Source: Cycas panzhihuaensis (Eukaryota; Cycadophyta). Taken from it: 64,000 nucleotides of DNA. This document shows positions 23,000 through 34,700 of the stretch, piece after piece (positions within the stretch are counted from its first letter, which is position 1; every line of letters starts with the position of its first letter). The notes under the pieces are model-generated. The model saw only the letters and a program-made list of their open reading frames with translations, searched no databases and had not been told where the DNA came from. The stretch spans positions 169,949,741 through 170,013,740 of the forward strand of contig CM041465.1 in assembly GCA_023213395.1 (NCBI GenBank), in the 5' to 3' direction. Made by a program: the position numbers and the translations under genes.

Positions 23000-24089
23000 G
23001 TTACTGATCCAAATTTGAATGGAAAAGTAAAGACTTAATCTAATCGAAACAAATCCAGAATAAATTTACAATAATATTACATTAATTTAAAGAAATTTAA
23101 AATTTTTCTTATAAAATTCCTTATGTTTATGCTCTATTGAGCATGCAAAGGACTACTACAGCAAGTCAGGAGAGAAGAAATGAGTGTTGGTCACTTTTCG
23201 GGCTGCTACATGTTCTTGAACCCATTGCCAATGAAGTATGCATGGAGTTTTGGTTGCCAATAACCAAAAAAATCCCTTTCCTTGGTGAAGAATTCCATCG
23301 GCATCTCTTTCTTGCACTGTTACGGCTATTTTTTTTCTCTCTCGACTGCGACTACACCTTCTTGGGCTCCTTCACTACCCCCATGATCGAATTTGGGTGT
23401 TGTTCCATTGCTCCTTTTTGCACTTTCGTTTCTTTTTTCTCTCCTATAAAGAATTTCTCTTTTGAAGCCGTTCTTTTCTTTTCAGAAAGTAATTTTGGAC
23501 AAACTTTCCTTGAATCTTGCTCCTCTTACTAAGTTTATGGCTGTTGGGTGTCCTCTCCTATGTCCTCCGTAAAGAAATCTCATTGTTTTAAAATCCTACG
23601 GTGTGTAGTTTCTTCCTTAATGATTTTTCTATTTTTTAGTTCTTTAACGAATTTATAAATGGTTAAAGAAAACCCACTTAAATATATTTAATTAAGGGGT
23701 TTTTCTCTTTTATTGCGTAGAGGACACGTGCAAAAATATCCTCCTAAAATTTTGTGCAAAATAGACTCCGTTTTCCTCGTAAAAAATGTTGTCATTTTTT
23801 CATTTTTTCTATTTTCTATTTTCTGCACTCCATAGTGTTGCACTATACTTCGCAAGGTTACACTTGTAGTTGCACTTGTAAACTATGTGGTTGCACTTTG
23901 TTGCACTTGTAGACCACTCGATTATACTTAGTTACACTTGTAGACCACCCGATTGTACTTAGTTACACTTGGTTGCACCTTTTTTTTTGCATCTTAAGGC
24001 ATTTTTCTACTAAATGAAAGTTATAAACATGAAAAACAAGGCATTTTAAGAGTATTATAAAATTAAAGATTTGAAAATGGATCAATTAT
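23000..24089. other. Target site duplication around solo LTR
   Basis: gttac at 23000-23004 and attat at 24085-24089 flank the insertion. The unoccupied site at 63879-63883 reads attac, so each copy carries one transition. Confidence 0.8.
23005..24084 (-). mobile_element. E5: solo LTR of the E1 family (1080 bp)
   Basis: Starts tgatccaaatttgaatgg and ends gaaaatggatca, matching the complete E1 LTR at 5094-6189 end to end, with no internal element sequence, primer site or purine tract. Solo LTRs arise by recombination between the two LTRs of a complete element. The inner ttgcac/tgtag repeat array (23830-23990) differs strongly from that of E1. Confidence 0.93.
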
Positions 24090-26826
24090 CTTTAGGGGTT
24101 CGAGTTTTAGTGCTAAATTAGAGACAATGAGAGAATGTTGCCACTATTTATTTCCAACTCGATTATAAGCTCTACTTAGGTTATAAGAAGAAAATGAATG
24201 GTGTTTAATTTTATTGTTTTTGTTACAATGTGACTTTGTTTTATAGTGCAATGGTTGTAAAGTTCATAAAATAAAATGAATGTGCAATGAACATACAACT
24301 CACTATCTCTCTCCTTCACTCTCCTTGATTTTTTGTTCAAGGGTTAGTTTTGGGATGCAAGAAAGAAATAATAAGAGAATGTTTTAACCAACCCTCTTTC
24401 AATTGAATTTCCTTTTAAATGCAATAAGGAAACAAGACACAACTATATTTCCTATCTATGCAAGAAGAATGTGTATGATATGCTTTTATTTCCTTTCACA
24501 TGTGACACATATGTAAGGTTGAGAGAAAAGAAGGATATGTGCATGCAACAAATCTATTTTTTTAGATACGAGAAGAGAAGTTGTTATGTTTCTCCTATGC
24601 TACACTTTCCTTTTCACATGCAATATGAATGCATAGATGGAAGAAACAAATATTTTCTTTTGTATATATTCTCTTTTGAGAAAGACGGGGACAAGGTCAA
24701 GAAGAGAGTAGGTTCTAGTGGAGTGCACCCAGTTTTATGATGGCTAGTGACGTAGTGCAACTCTTCCTATCCTTCTCCTTTGCTAGTGGCTTCACTTCCT
24801 TTGTTGTTGCAAGGGTTGTTGAAGAGAATGGAGTAGGGTTACCTTACCTTCCCCAAATTCTAGTGTAATAAGTGCAAAATATAAAAGGAAATAAAGTAAT
24901 AGAATAGAAACAAATACCAACTATTATGCTAAAGCATGAAATAATTTTATCTTTATGTAGGATGTTGCTTAGCTTGCAGAGTGGTCTCCAACCTATACAA
25001 AAAAAGGAGAGAGGCCTTCCCACAAGAAAACAATGTATACACAAGTAAACAATATATATATGTTGGTCTCTACCCAAGTAAAAGTATTGTTAGTATGTTT
25101 TTTTCAAGTTTTGAAATAAAATCAAATATTATTTTTGCTCACAATCTCACCATATAAATATCAACAAAGAAATGGGAAAGAGAGAAGAGGGGGTTACCTC
25201 AGGATGGTAAAGCTCCTCTAATAAGGTAAATACCTCTCGATTGGCCAAAGGACTCATCCACTTAGGTGAGGGTTTGGTCTAATGTTTGGGGTATGATGGA
25301 GATACAAAATCTCTAAGGTATATTATAAAGTTGCCTACCCAAAATGTCACACTAATGGAGGTAGTGTGTGGTAGAATGCTTAGCGGCTTTGGGGAGTAGA
25401 TTACCCAAGTAGAAGGAGGCTCTCCAAGTTAGAACTTGCACCTAGAATCCTCCCTACAAACTCCCTTTGTCAACACAAGGTCTCCACTTACCTACACTAA
25501 TGGCACTTTATGGTAAAGTGAGGGTTTGATGGTAAAAGTAGGTGTTTCCTCCAAGGTTTACTTAAGGAAATATACTAAATGTCTATGTTGTTTACTTTGA
25601 AATAAAGGAAACATGCAAAACAAGCAATAAATGAAAGAAAACAATGAAATTTGTCAAAGAAATCAAACCAAAATGGGCTTGCCCATCTGAGAGAGGGATG
25701 AGTTGGTGAGAGTTAAGAGTTATCATTGAAGAAGCAAGCTTTTGGAGAAGAAACCCCTACTTGATGATGAGAAGGAGAGTCTCCTTGTCTACCTTAGTAG
25801 CTTGGGGAGGTCCTTTTGCCTCTTTAGAGTTGATTTCTCCTTGCTTACTTGCCAAATTGCTAGTTTTTTGGATGCCCTATATGTGAGGAGAAGAATATAG
25901 TAGAAAGTAGCTTGGAAGAGAGTTTAAAATTAAAAATTGATGATGTATAATGAGTTTAAAATCTAGTTTTTGTGTCTAAAGGCCTTTTAGAACTATTAAG
26001 CCTTGCTATGGGCAAGTCTTGAGGCCATATCTCATGTCAAGCTTACATTAAATGTGATTTTGAATGTTACTACCCGTATTTAAGCTCATAATAGTCACAC
26101 TATGAATATAAAAGCAACATCATGAATATATTCATGGGTCATAACAATCAAAGCAGGGTGGAGAAAAAACTAGGTGATGCTGAAATAGAATGGTAGAAAC
26201 TGATAAAATTTAGTAAAAACTTGATGGAAACTGGTAAGAGTAGGGGAGAAACTACTTTTGGGGGCTTGGAATTCCTCCCTAAGGGCATGTAGGTCTAATA
26301 TGGATCATTTTATGAATCAAGAGTTAGCAGAAACATATGAGAAACATAATAAAATAAGTCAAGACTCAATAAAATAATGGTAATCAAGGATTCCAAGGTA
26401 TAAAATATAAACATATCACATATGGAATAAGTAATAAGGAGCATCTTTCCACCAAGGACCTCAATAAACCACCCTTGGCAGACCAAGAGATGAATGAGGC
26501 ACAACAAAAGGGGAAAATATACTATAAGAGGGCATAAAATGACCTAAGAATCACCTAAACTGAGCTACAGAGGCATGTTAAGGACCTATTATTAATTGGG
26601 GCTTACCACGAGAGCTTAATGGTGTTCTTAGACTAGAGTCCTAGTCATCATAGGCAAGAAATATGCACAAGTAAGGGAATTAAGTGAGTAATCAAAACAA
26701 GCAAGTAATCATATATGTATATATTCTAGAATAATTATAAAAATATGATAGACAGTAAGCGTTAGAATATATACATGAATTTACCTATGTAATAAAGCCC
26801 AATCCATTCTCGATAAGCGAGAAACA

Positions 26827-26840
26827 CTACCCCCTTGGTA
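26827..26840 (-). other. E4 polypurine tract
   Basis: Minus strand taccaagggggtag directly before the LTR start TGTTTCTCG. It is short and slightly degraded. Confidence 0.6.
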
Positions 26841-27229
26841 GTAAAACCTCGTTGCTCTGGAGCATCAGTTGATGGTGAATGCTGACAACACAAATGACAT
26901 CAATGGAAAAGAGATCTAAGAGGCTATTGTGTTGATAACCAAGGTGAGTGACAAGTGTTGCAATGGATGCATGGATGGGGAGGCATACAATGGGGAAGGC
27001 AGAAGGCTCATGGCCTAATCAAGCCCCTAGGCATGTGACCCTAAACCCAAAGTGTATGCAGTAGAATATGTAGAAGAGATACCCTCAATAACACTCGAAT
27101 AAGTAGCATGACCTAGGAAGATAAGGCGAAATTGGAATCCTTAAAAGAAACAAAAAAGAGAGAACAAGGGAATGCCTCATCGCTTTGGAGTAGAATATAA
27201 ATCAAAACAAGAGGTTTCTAAGAAGTGGG

Positions 27230-27625
27230 AAACAATGCTCAAGAATAAGGCGAACTAGATTATTGGCCTCAATATTTTAATCACGAGGGATGTATTGAAT
27301 ATCCACTGAGGAGAAGCTAGATAAAAGAAACTTGGAAGTCAAAGCAAGGGGTCTCAATCAGGGATAAAGGACCTAATATATTTGGGTCAATCGTGACACA
27401 ATGATCTAAGAATCACAATTCAAGATGATGGGACCGTGATGAAAATAAAGTTAGTTAAGGCTTTAATAACAGTTGTATACTCTACTTCATTATTCATGGA
27501 ATTAGGTAAATAAACCCTAAAACACATGAAATCATGTCCAAAGGGATCGCAGATGATCTAAGTTGTGGTAGAGGGTCCCAAGTTTCCACAACTACCACCA
27601 TCTGTGAAGATGAGTAGTGCCATGA
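27230..27625 (-). pseudogene. E4 second RNase H (aRNH type), broken
   Basis: Begins at an ATG at 27625: MALLIFTDGGSCGN (first Asp). A stop follows after about 22 codons, then MNNEVEYTTVIKALTN carries the Glu. The last block (near 27300-27260) reads like IQYIPRD..IEANNLV, aligned with IHHIPQDLNAEADIL of E7, where the last Asp has become Asn. The first-exon-like start and position relative to the antisense gene equal E2 and E7. Confidence 0.8.
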
Positions 27626-28318
27626 CTAGGGTGATTACAAGAATCTTAGTGAAAAGAAGAGAGATGTTGGACAAAGAACAAAGAGTCTTGGTGACCACAA
27701 TTACTCAAAAGGCTAGTCATAAGAGGATAGGAGAGGCCTAAAGCCATGTTGCTATGCTCGCAGAGGGCCCACCCTATAGAAGGGAAGGAGTAAAGATGAG
27801 AACGAGATCAATATCATGATCCAAAGTTCTTTAGGGGCTTATTTTAAGGACTGGCTCCCATTAAGAATAAAAAGGGCCTAAATTGAGTCTAAAAATAAAA
27901 TCAATATGCTAAAATGAGTTCATGAATTATAAACATAGACAGGTTCTAGAGCGAGCTAAAAATGAGCCCAAAAGGGTTCTCAAGGGATGTAAAAGAGGCA
28001 TCATAAGTACATAAAAAGGTGAGAGAAAACATCATCTAGGAACTAAAATGGGTTAGGATTCTAAAGGGAAAGAGAATGAGCTCAAGATAATGGTTCAAAT
28101 GACTCCATTAGAATGAAAAAAGGCTATAGGGCTCTGTGAAACCATGGGAATAAAATGGGAATAAGGGGTGAAACTGTAATTCATTTTCACGCTCCTTCAT
28201 TCAAATTTAAGAGAGACTCCTTTGCCACCCTAGATCTAATACCCCTATATGAACCTCATAGAGGAGATCTAACCATTGGATTGCCATAGGAGGTAGGCAT
28301 TGGGACAGTGATCGATCA

Positions 28319-30600
28319 ATAATAGTCATTAGACTAGACCTAGTACCCAGATCTTGACCCTGACTCTCTCATTTATGATTTGTTATTAATGACTTTTGTT
28401 TTAGAAGGTAGCACCTACTAGGGCCATTAGGAGGCCTAATAAACATGTTTAAGGGCCCATAAGAGGTTAGACCAAGGCTTTACGATGCCTTAGTCCTAGT
28501 GGACTAAGCATTGCCCACTTTTGGTTTTATTTTTTGGTTTTTTAAATTTTGGTAGGGGTATCCATCACACCACAGATTTATTTGTGGTGCTGCAAATATC
28601 CTTGCGAGGCATAGAAAAATCTATGGGGCTCTACTAATATATTAGTGGTTCCACATATATATTAGTGGGGCAAAAATAGAGATAGGGAATTTTATATAAA
28701 ATTTAGATTTAGTTAGATTTTAACAAGTTTATTTGATTAGGAAGGTCTTTCGACTCAGGTGATTTGTTTTACTATTTTTTCTAACCTATCATAGTGATAG
28801 ATAAACGTGAGAACATTAATACATTGATGTTTAGATTTATTGAGCTATTGAGGCATTAGGAGAATGTGATACTAAGACACTACAACTTGCTCAAGATAGT
28901 TTGCACACCATAGTATACATCAAACCAAGCACTACTAGTTGGCATTGTCTTGCACTGGGATTGGCAAAGGCATGTATTCTATCTTCTATTGGTAGGAGAT
29001 GTATCTATTACCCCAGTTGATATCCAGTGTATCATGGGAGTACTAGCTAGCAGAGCACTAACAATGCTAGGGACATTGCCCAGCATGGACGCAACACAAA
29101 GAGAGGCAGCCGGGTTCTTTTATGGCAGGGGTCAGTGGGATCAGAGAGGACTCTACTTGAGGAGTATAATCATGTCTAGGATTCATCATATGAGGAAGAT
29201 GATTATATTTTCCATTATGTTCCATATTTCCTAGAAATAAAACTATAAGGATGTCCCAAGTAGATGGATGGATATTATCAAGTGATGTAAGGTTAGGGAG
29301 AGGTTTGATTGGGCCGCCTTGATATTGGCCAATCTTATGGCCCAACTTGATCAGATTCAGGCGATGGGATGGGGCAAACTATCATATTGCTCCTTACTCC
29401 AGTGTTGGTTTTTTTATTATTTCTAAGGAGTGGGACCAACCACAAGGCCATAGCTTATAGCAGATAGTGCTCCCCTAATATATCAATGGCCATCATGCTT
29501 TAGGGGCATCGAAGAGCCAAACCAAGTTAGGAGGTCAATAGCAGCTACATCACTTGATCTACTCATGGTGCAGGACTACATGATCCAACCATATCATACC
29601 TTATATTGGGGGAGTGATGTAGAGGAAGAGGAGGCTACAAGGATTCCAATAGTAGAGTAGGGAGAGGAGGAGGGTCAAGGAGTTGCCATAGCTAACCCAG
29701 AGGTAGAGGTAATTTTGGAGGCTATAGGAGAGGTAACTATAATTACAACTAGAGAAAAGGTCCTTAGAGAGGAGGAGGCAAAGGTAGGGAAGGTGCCAGT
29801 CACTCCAGGAGGTGAGGAGTTAGGAGAAAAGGAGGAGGGAGATGATGCAACAATAGCTAAGGTGGTAGCAGTTGAAGAGGAGTTGACTCCTTTAGGAGGT
29901 GAGCTCCCCCCTTTTACCCTAGCTTCAGCTTTTGATTTAGCCACTTGATTAAGGTTTTTATATTATTGTTGATTATGTTTATAACTTTATTTATATTCCA
30001 CACTGACACATTGATTTATATGATTGGTAGGTGGAGAGGACATGGGAGAGTTGATCAAGAAAGTTGTAGTAGACCTCTTCCTATGGGTCTATGAGGAGGG
30101 GTAGCCTCCTATTGAATATAGTGAAGAGCCGAGATCTGTGGCCCCCATATAGCAGCTTTCAGCCCTCTTGTTTGAGTCAGAGATATTTAGGTTGTGGGGG
30201 CCCAAGAGAGATGGATGGAGAGGGACTGACTCTCAGCTCAAGTGCAAGAGCTAGAGGCTCAGGTAGGAGATAGAGGCATTATCCCTAGAGATGATGCAAG
30301 GGTCACAGTGTTAGAGGAGCAACTCTAAGGGACCAAGGTTTGATTAGGTGATGTCTTGAGGGAGACGGATCTCCTGAAGGAGCAATATGATCGACTGGTC
30401 GATCAGATGGTGGTAAGGTCATCATGCACTCACACTCACATAGCCACACCATCTAAAAGGAGAGCTAGGGATGAGGGAAACAAGGTTGGGATCTCGCAAA
30501 GGCATAGGAGGAGCCTTAGGGCAGCATAATCCCCAAGTGAGAGAGGAGGGCAGCCTGAGGGAGATACACGATGATGATGTTATGCCCTCATAAGACCATT
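28319..30600 (+). pseudogene. E4 antisense plant-mobile-domain (PMD) gene, broken
   Basis: Plus strand, opposite to the element. The exon 1 counterpart is 28319-28342: exactly 24 nt, ATG changed to ATA, donor GTACCC decayed. An intron of about 448 bp follows, and the exon 2 counterpart starts at 28791. The PMD signature reads LHWDWQRHVFYLLLVGDVSI, then PVDIQCIMGVLASRALTMLG (28955-29075). Downstream LLQCWFF and the WPSCFRGIEE region match E7. A Glu/Gly-rich segment follows (29640-29945). A predicted second intron ends at 30030, and exon 3 starts GEDMGELIKKVVVDLF, aligned with the E7 exon 3. Several stops. Function unknown. Confidence 0.7.
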
Positions 30601-30745
30601 GTATCATAGATTTTGATGAAAGGAAAGCTTTAGACCTCTAGGGGGACCCAAACCACCACATATATATGATTGTACATACCCTTGTAAGGATTTTAGCCTC
30701 TTAGGTCATGTTGTACCAACATATTTTGTATTATTCTAGATGATG

Positions 30746-30748
<3 letters not shown>

Positions 30749-30796
<48 letters not shown>
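30749..30796. repeat. (TA)n microsatellite
   Basis: About 23 TA units in the 3' part of the antisense gene. E7 has only 'tatatatataa' and E2 a short AT run in the same place. Confidence 0.95.
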
Positions 30797-30801
<5 letters not shown>

Positions 30802-30821
30802 GGGGACCATATTGGTACCCC
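30802..30821 (+). terminator. Conserved GGGG...CCCC hairpin after antisense PMD gene (E4)
   Basis: GGGGACCATATTGGTACCCC, directly after the TA repeat. It is the counterpart of 12140-12156 and 52798-52814. The function is inferred from position only. Confidence 0.4.
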
Positions 30822-31499
30822 ATTTTGATATATATGGTTGATTTATTTGATTGTGGATTAGTATATGGATGTACAGATACATGATGTATGTATTGATGTG
30901 TATTGGTCTTGCTTCATTATACATGTTTTCTTACATGTCCTCTTTATATGATATGACACTCACACCAGACACATATGATCACCTTTGTGTGCTAGGTAAT
31001 CTCACGTAGTCATAGGGTGAGTGGATCATGTTTCCCTTAGAAGGAAAAATAGTGACCCAAACATAAAAGAGGACAAGAATGGGTATGAATACCCTAAGAG
31101 CAACAAAAGAGGGTAGGATCTATCCTAAGAAGCCTTTTCTTGGTAGCAACTTATGGTAAGAAGTAGATAAAGTTGCTTTCCAAAGAAAGGGCCAAACAAG
31201 AGCATGATGATGTGCCCCTATGGTGGCATGTTTACCACCACTCATGGACTAAAAGAAGGGCTCTACTTGTTGAGGTAATATACGACACCTTCAGGAAGAA
31301 GTGTGGCCATCTTGACAACAAATAGAGCCACTAGAGACTCGAATACATGTCATGCCCCAGTAAGGGTAATGGATGCTACACTTGAGTGGTAGTTTAGGCT
31401 CATTTTAGAGCAAAGGATAACCTTTCTTTCTACTTGAAAGAAGAAAGAAATTAGCCATATAACTTCTTTAATAACCTATAGTTTACAACTTTATTAAAC

Positions 31500-32740
31500 T
31501 TGAGGCCCTCCAAAGTGGCTATTTTTTAGGCATTATTGTCTAGGCTCTCAAGAACGATAAAGGGGCCAACCCACCTGGGGCCAAATTTAGATAAGCGGTT
31601 ATAGAGATACTCTAGCTTGAGGACTTGATCCCCAAGATTTAAGGGGCAAGGGTATAGATATTTGTCATGCGTCCTTTGTGCCCTAGCTTTGGATACCAAG
31701 TTGGCTTGGTACATGGCTAAGTATCTCTCATCCAAAGCCTCAAGGTCAAGGAGGTGGGCATCACGGTGCTACTCCTCATTGACAAAATCTTTAAGGGATA
31801 TCCTTAAAGGAGGAATCTTGACCTTTAAAGGCAAAAGCACCTCAGTTCTATGAACTAACAAGAAAGAAGTCATCCCCATGATAGTGTGGATTGAGTTGCG
31901 ATATGCCCATAGAGCTGAGTGAAGTTAGATGTGTCAATCTCATTGAGATTGGGAAACAATTTTCTTCAAGATGTTAATTAGGATTTTGTTAAAGGATTCA
32001 ATTTAGCCATTGGCCCGAGGTTAATAAGGGAATGAGGACTTATGAGAGATCTTGAATCTCTCATAGAGTTCATCCATCTCGTTATTATAAAATAGAGTTT
32101 TGTTATCTATGATGAGGATGTCCAGGACTTAAATTAGTAGATAATGTGCTAATATACAAAGGTGGAAATTATCTTGCTAATTATAGAAGATAACAGGATA
32201 GCTTCAGCCCATTTGGTGAAGTATTTCATCACAGTTAAAATAAATTTGTGCTAAGCAGATGAAGGAGGAGTAATGGCCCTAATTAGATCCAACCCCCATT
32301 GGGAGAAGGGCCAAGGGGATACAACGATATGCAATGCCTCGAAAGGCTAGTGGATGACATTAGCGTGCTCTTGGCATTTACGACAACATTGCATAAAGGC
32401 ATGGGCATCTTTAAACAAGGATAGCCAATAGTATCCCATGTGAAGAATCCTTTAGGCCATGGATTGGCCTCCAAAGTGGACTCCACAAATGCTATTATAG
32501 AATTTGTGGAGAATATGGTTGATCTCCCCAGGACTAAAGGTAATGGAAGAGAATACCATTGAAAGACTACTTATACAATATGCCTTGCATGAGGAAGTAT
32601 TGTTGAGCGGTAGCCCTAATGTGTCACTTCACTTTGTCACTAACATTAGGAGGATATTGTTGTTGAATAAGGTATTATATGATATCCCCATACCATTTGC
32701 TATCAGCCAATGGATGGGGAGATAAGTGCTACAGAGCTAG
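31500..32740 (-). pseudogene. E4 integrase (broken)
   Basis: Integrase with the C-terminal half best preserved (31735-31526): AMYQANLVSKARAQRTHDKY, then YNRLSKFGPRWVGPFIVLES. The core is recognisable near 32260-31960, with the last catalytic block reading NG-Q-IESFNK (minus strand near 32015-31985). The zinc-binding part is near 32560-32380. Many stops and small indels. The position between RNase H and the antisense gene equals that in E2 and E7. Confidence 0.82.
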
Positions 32741-32779
32741 AATAGGGTCATTCAACAAGGAATCATTAATTAGAGCCCC

Positions 32780-33209
32780 GAGGGAGTCAAAGACGGGAGC
32801 CTTAGCTAATTACTCCACAATCACCATTCCCTTTCTAGATTTCCTATTAATGATTTTAAGGATGTACTCTTAAAGGAGGACAACACATTTTCCTACCCTT
32901 CCCATTAAGTCTAACTAAGTCAAAAGATATCTCAATGAAATAGATTAGATGATCATGCGAGTTGTATTACCTAAGAGGTAGTGCTTGAACTTCTTAGCTG
33001 CATGGACTAATACTAAGCACTCCTTTTCAATTAGTGGGTAGTTTAATTCTGCTTTTAGCAATGTGCAACTAATGAAATAAATAGCCCTCTTGATCTTGGA
33101 TTCATCTTCTTGGGCTAGAATAGCTCCCAAGAATTCATTAGTCATGGAAGTATACAAAATAAAAGGGCGATCGAAGAGGGGAGGTGCCAACACAGGAGCA
33201 GATGCCAGA
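32780..33209 (-). pseudogene. E4 first RNase H, degenerate type (broken)
   Basis: PFILYTSMTNEFLGAILAQE, AIYFISCTLLKAELNYPLIE, KECLVLVHAAKKFKHYLLGN (33193-32945). The first metal-binding position is Ser, as in E2 and E7. The downstream part is truncated by stops near 32940. Confidence 0.85.
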
Positions 33210-33838
33210 GCTCACTTGATCTCCTGAAATGCTTCTTAGGCCTTGGGAGACCAGATGAATGGGGCTCCCTTCTTTTACAAATTAGTCAAGGGTTTGGCAT
33301 TTATGCCAAAATTTACCAAAAAATGCCTCAAGAATCCCAATCTCCCCAAGAATGACTTAATTTATTGTTGAGTTCTTAGGGGAGGCATATCAACAATGGC
33401 CTTAACCTTGTCAAGGTCGATCTAGATTCTTTATTGGGAAACAAGAAAACCTAAGAGCTTACTAGACATTACTGTAAAAACACATTTAAGTGGATTTAGG
33501 CTAATATGGTACTTTCAACACCTCGTGAAAATCACACAGAAGTCTATCAGGTGATCGGTTATCTTATAAGAGAGACCCATCATGTCATCTATGAAAACCT
33601 TAAGGGTTTTGTTTATAAGATCATTAAAAATGAACTACATTGCCCTTTGGTAAGTGGCACTTGCATTCTTTAATCTGAAGGCCATAGCCTTATAAGTGAA
33701 TGTCCCCTATAGAGTAGTAAAGGTTGTCTTATAATAGTCCTTGAGAGATATCTGAATCTGGTTATACCTAGAGAAGTCATCTATTAAAGACATGACTTCA
33801 AAACCTACAGTTCGATCAATGATTAATCAATGAATGGT
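33210..33838 (-). pseudogene. E4 reverse transcriptase, C-terminal part (interrupted by E6)
   Basis: Begins at the E6 insertion point. It reads VMSLIDDFSRYNQIQISLKD (first Asp), YKAMAFRLKNASATYQRAM, then the intact catalytic box FIDDMMGLSYK (near 33590). The thumb ends near 33350. The N-terminal part continues at 42142-42460. Stops near 33625 and 33700. Confidence 0.88.
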
Positions 33839-33843
33839 AAAGG
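33839..33843. other. E6 target site duplication, left copy (AAAGG)
   Basis: aaagg precedes the LTR start at 33844 and recurs at 42142-42146. Confidence 0.93.
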
Positions 33844-34171
33844 TGATGGAGCCGGAGGAGCAGAGCAGGACATCACGACACTTTCATCTTGAGTACAACA
33901 GCGATTTCCGAAAGAGTGGCGGTGTTAATAAACACCAAGGAGGTATTCCCAACCCTTATATAGAGAATTCGGGGAGGCGTCGGGCGCCATCACCCTAGCT
34001 GCACAACAAATAAGGTTAGTTTGAAAAAATATAAAAATAAATAGTGATACGCACCTCACGTGAGTGGTCGGTCCGGGCAATGGCCAGCTCAAGGTGCCTT
34101 AGGGGCCCTCAAAGGTGGCTTTGAGGGGCCCTAAGCGCTCTAGTGCACAAACATTGGGATTATTCCCAACA
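33844..34171 (-). repeat. E6 3' LTR (328 bp)
   Basis: Starts tgatggagccgg and ends attcccaaca. A TATATAA box (minus strand, 33956-33962) lies in its promoter part, repeated at 41924-41930 in the other LTR. Confidence 0.95.
33956..33962 (-). promoter_or_regulatory. TATA box in E6 LTR
   Basis: Minus strand CTATATAAGGGTTGGG. The same motif sits at 41924-41930 in the 5' LTR, where it would drive the element's transcript. Confidence 0.65.
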
Positions 34172-34186
34172 TTCTCCCCCATAAGC
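34172..34186 (-). other. E6 polypurine tract
   Basis: Minus strand ttatgggggagaa adjoining the LTR start TG. Confidence 0.85.
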
Positions 34187-34700
34187 CCAATGTGTATGAC
34201 TCCTAAATCATCTTTGAACTTTTCAAACTTGATTTTTCCCAAGGCCTTTGTAAAAATATCCGCTGTTTGATCTTCGGTGCTACAATAGGTCAACTCTATC
34301 TGTTCTGCTTGTACAAGTTCCCGAATAAAGTGGTATTGAGTTTCAATGTGCTTTGTTCTGCCGTGGAATACTGGATTTTTGGTCATTTGAATAGCGCTCT
34401 GATTGTCACACCAAATTTTAGTGGGCCTTGCATTTAATTTGAAAATCTGTAAGAGTCTTCTTAACCGATTGATTCATAGGCTCCTAACATCGGCTTTATA
34501 TTCTCGCCTACTGTGGATAAGGAAACCAGATTTTGTTTCTTTGTACTCCAAGCCATCACGATCCCATACTAAATGCATAACCAGAAGTAGATTTTCTATC
34601 ATCAATATCACCAAATTTCAATCAATCAGATAACCGCTTAATCGAAACTCGAATGTAGGTTTGTAGTATAGTCCAAAGTCCGAAGTCCCTTTAAGGTATC
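34187..34700 (-). pseudogene. E6 RNase H (broken)
   Basis: C-terminal domain of copia pol. The last part is clear: NPVFHGRTKHIETQYHFIRE, then CSTEDQTADIFTKAL (with the final Asp) and KFEKFKDDLGV near the purine tract. The N-terminal half (34640-34400) is broken by stops; the region equivalent to 'WCDNQSAI' is frameshifted. It follows RT directly. Confidence 0.88.

Larger units (their letters stand above)
20601..26826 (-). mobile_element. E3: partial Tat-like element (mid-gag to 5' LTR), LTR shared with E4
   Basis: Minus-strand remnant holding the 5' half of gag, the leader, a primer site at 22586-22603 and an LTR at 22605-26826. Everything 3' of mid-gag is missing. The LTR is also bounded on its other side by a purine tract and E4's second RNase H, so it serves E3 as 5' LTR and E4 as 3' LTR. 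The gag/leader is close to that of E4 by eye, for example over 21280-21620 against 45480-45800. Confidence 0.85.
22605..26826 (-). repeat. LTR shared by E3 (as 5' LTR) and E4 (as 3' LTR), interrupted by a solo LTR
   Basis: Plus-strand start tggaatcgtgcc, end ...gcgagaaaca (minus strand TGTTTCTCGC...). About 3.14 kb without the inserted solo LTR. The stretches 22605-23004 and 24085-24210 match 63494-64000 continuously. It is flanked on one side by a primer site and on the other by a purine tract, the mark of an LTR used by two tandem elements. Confidence 0.85.

Noticed and set aside
30749-30796. TA run as a replication or matrix-attachment site
   Set aside because: Simple microsatellite expansion absent from E7; no further support.
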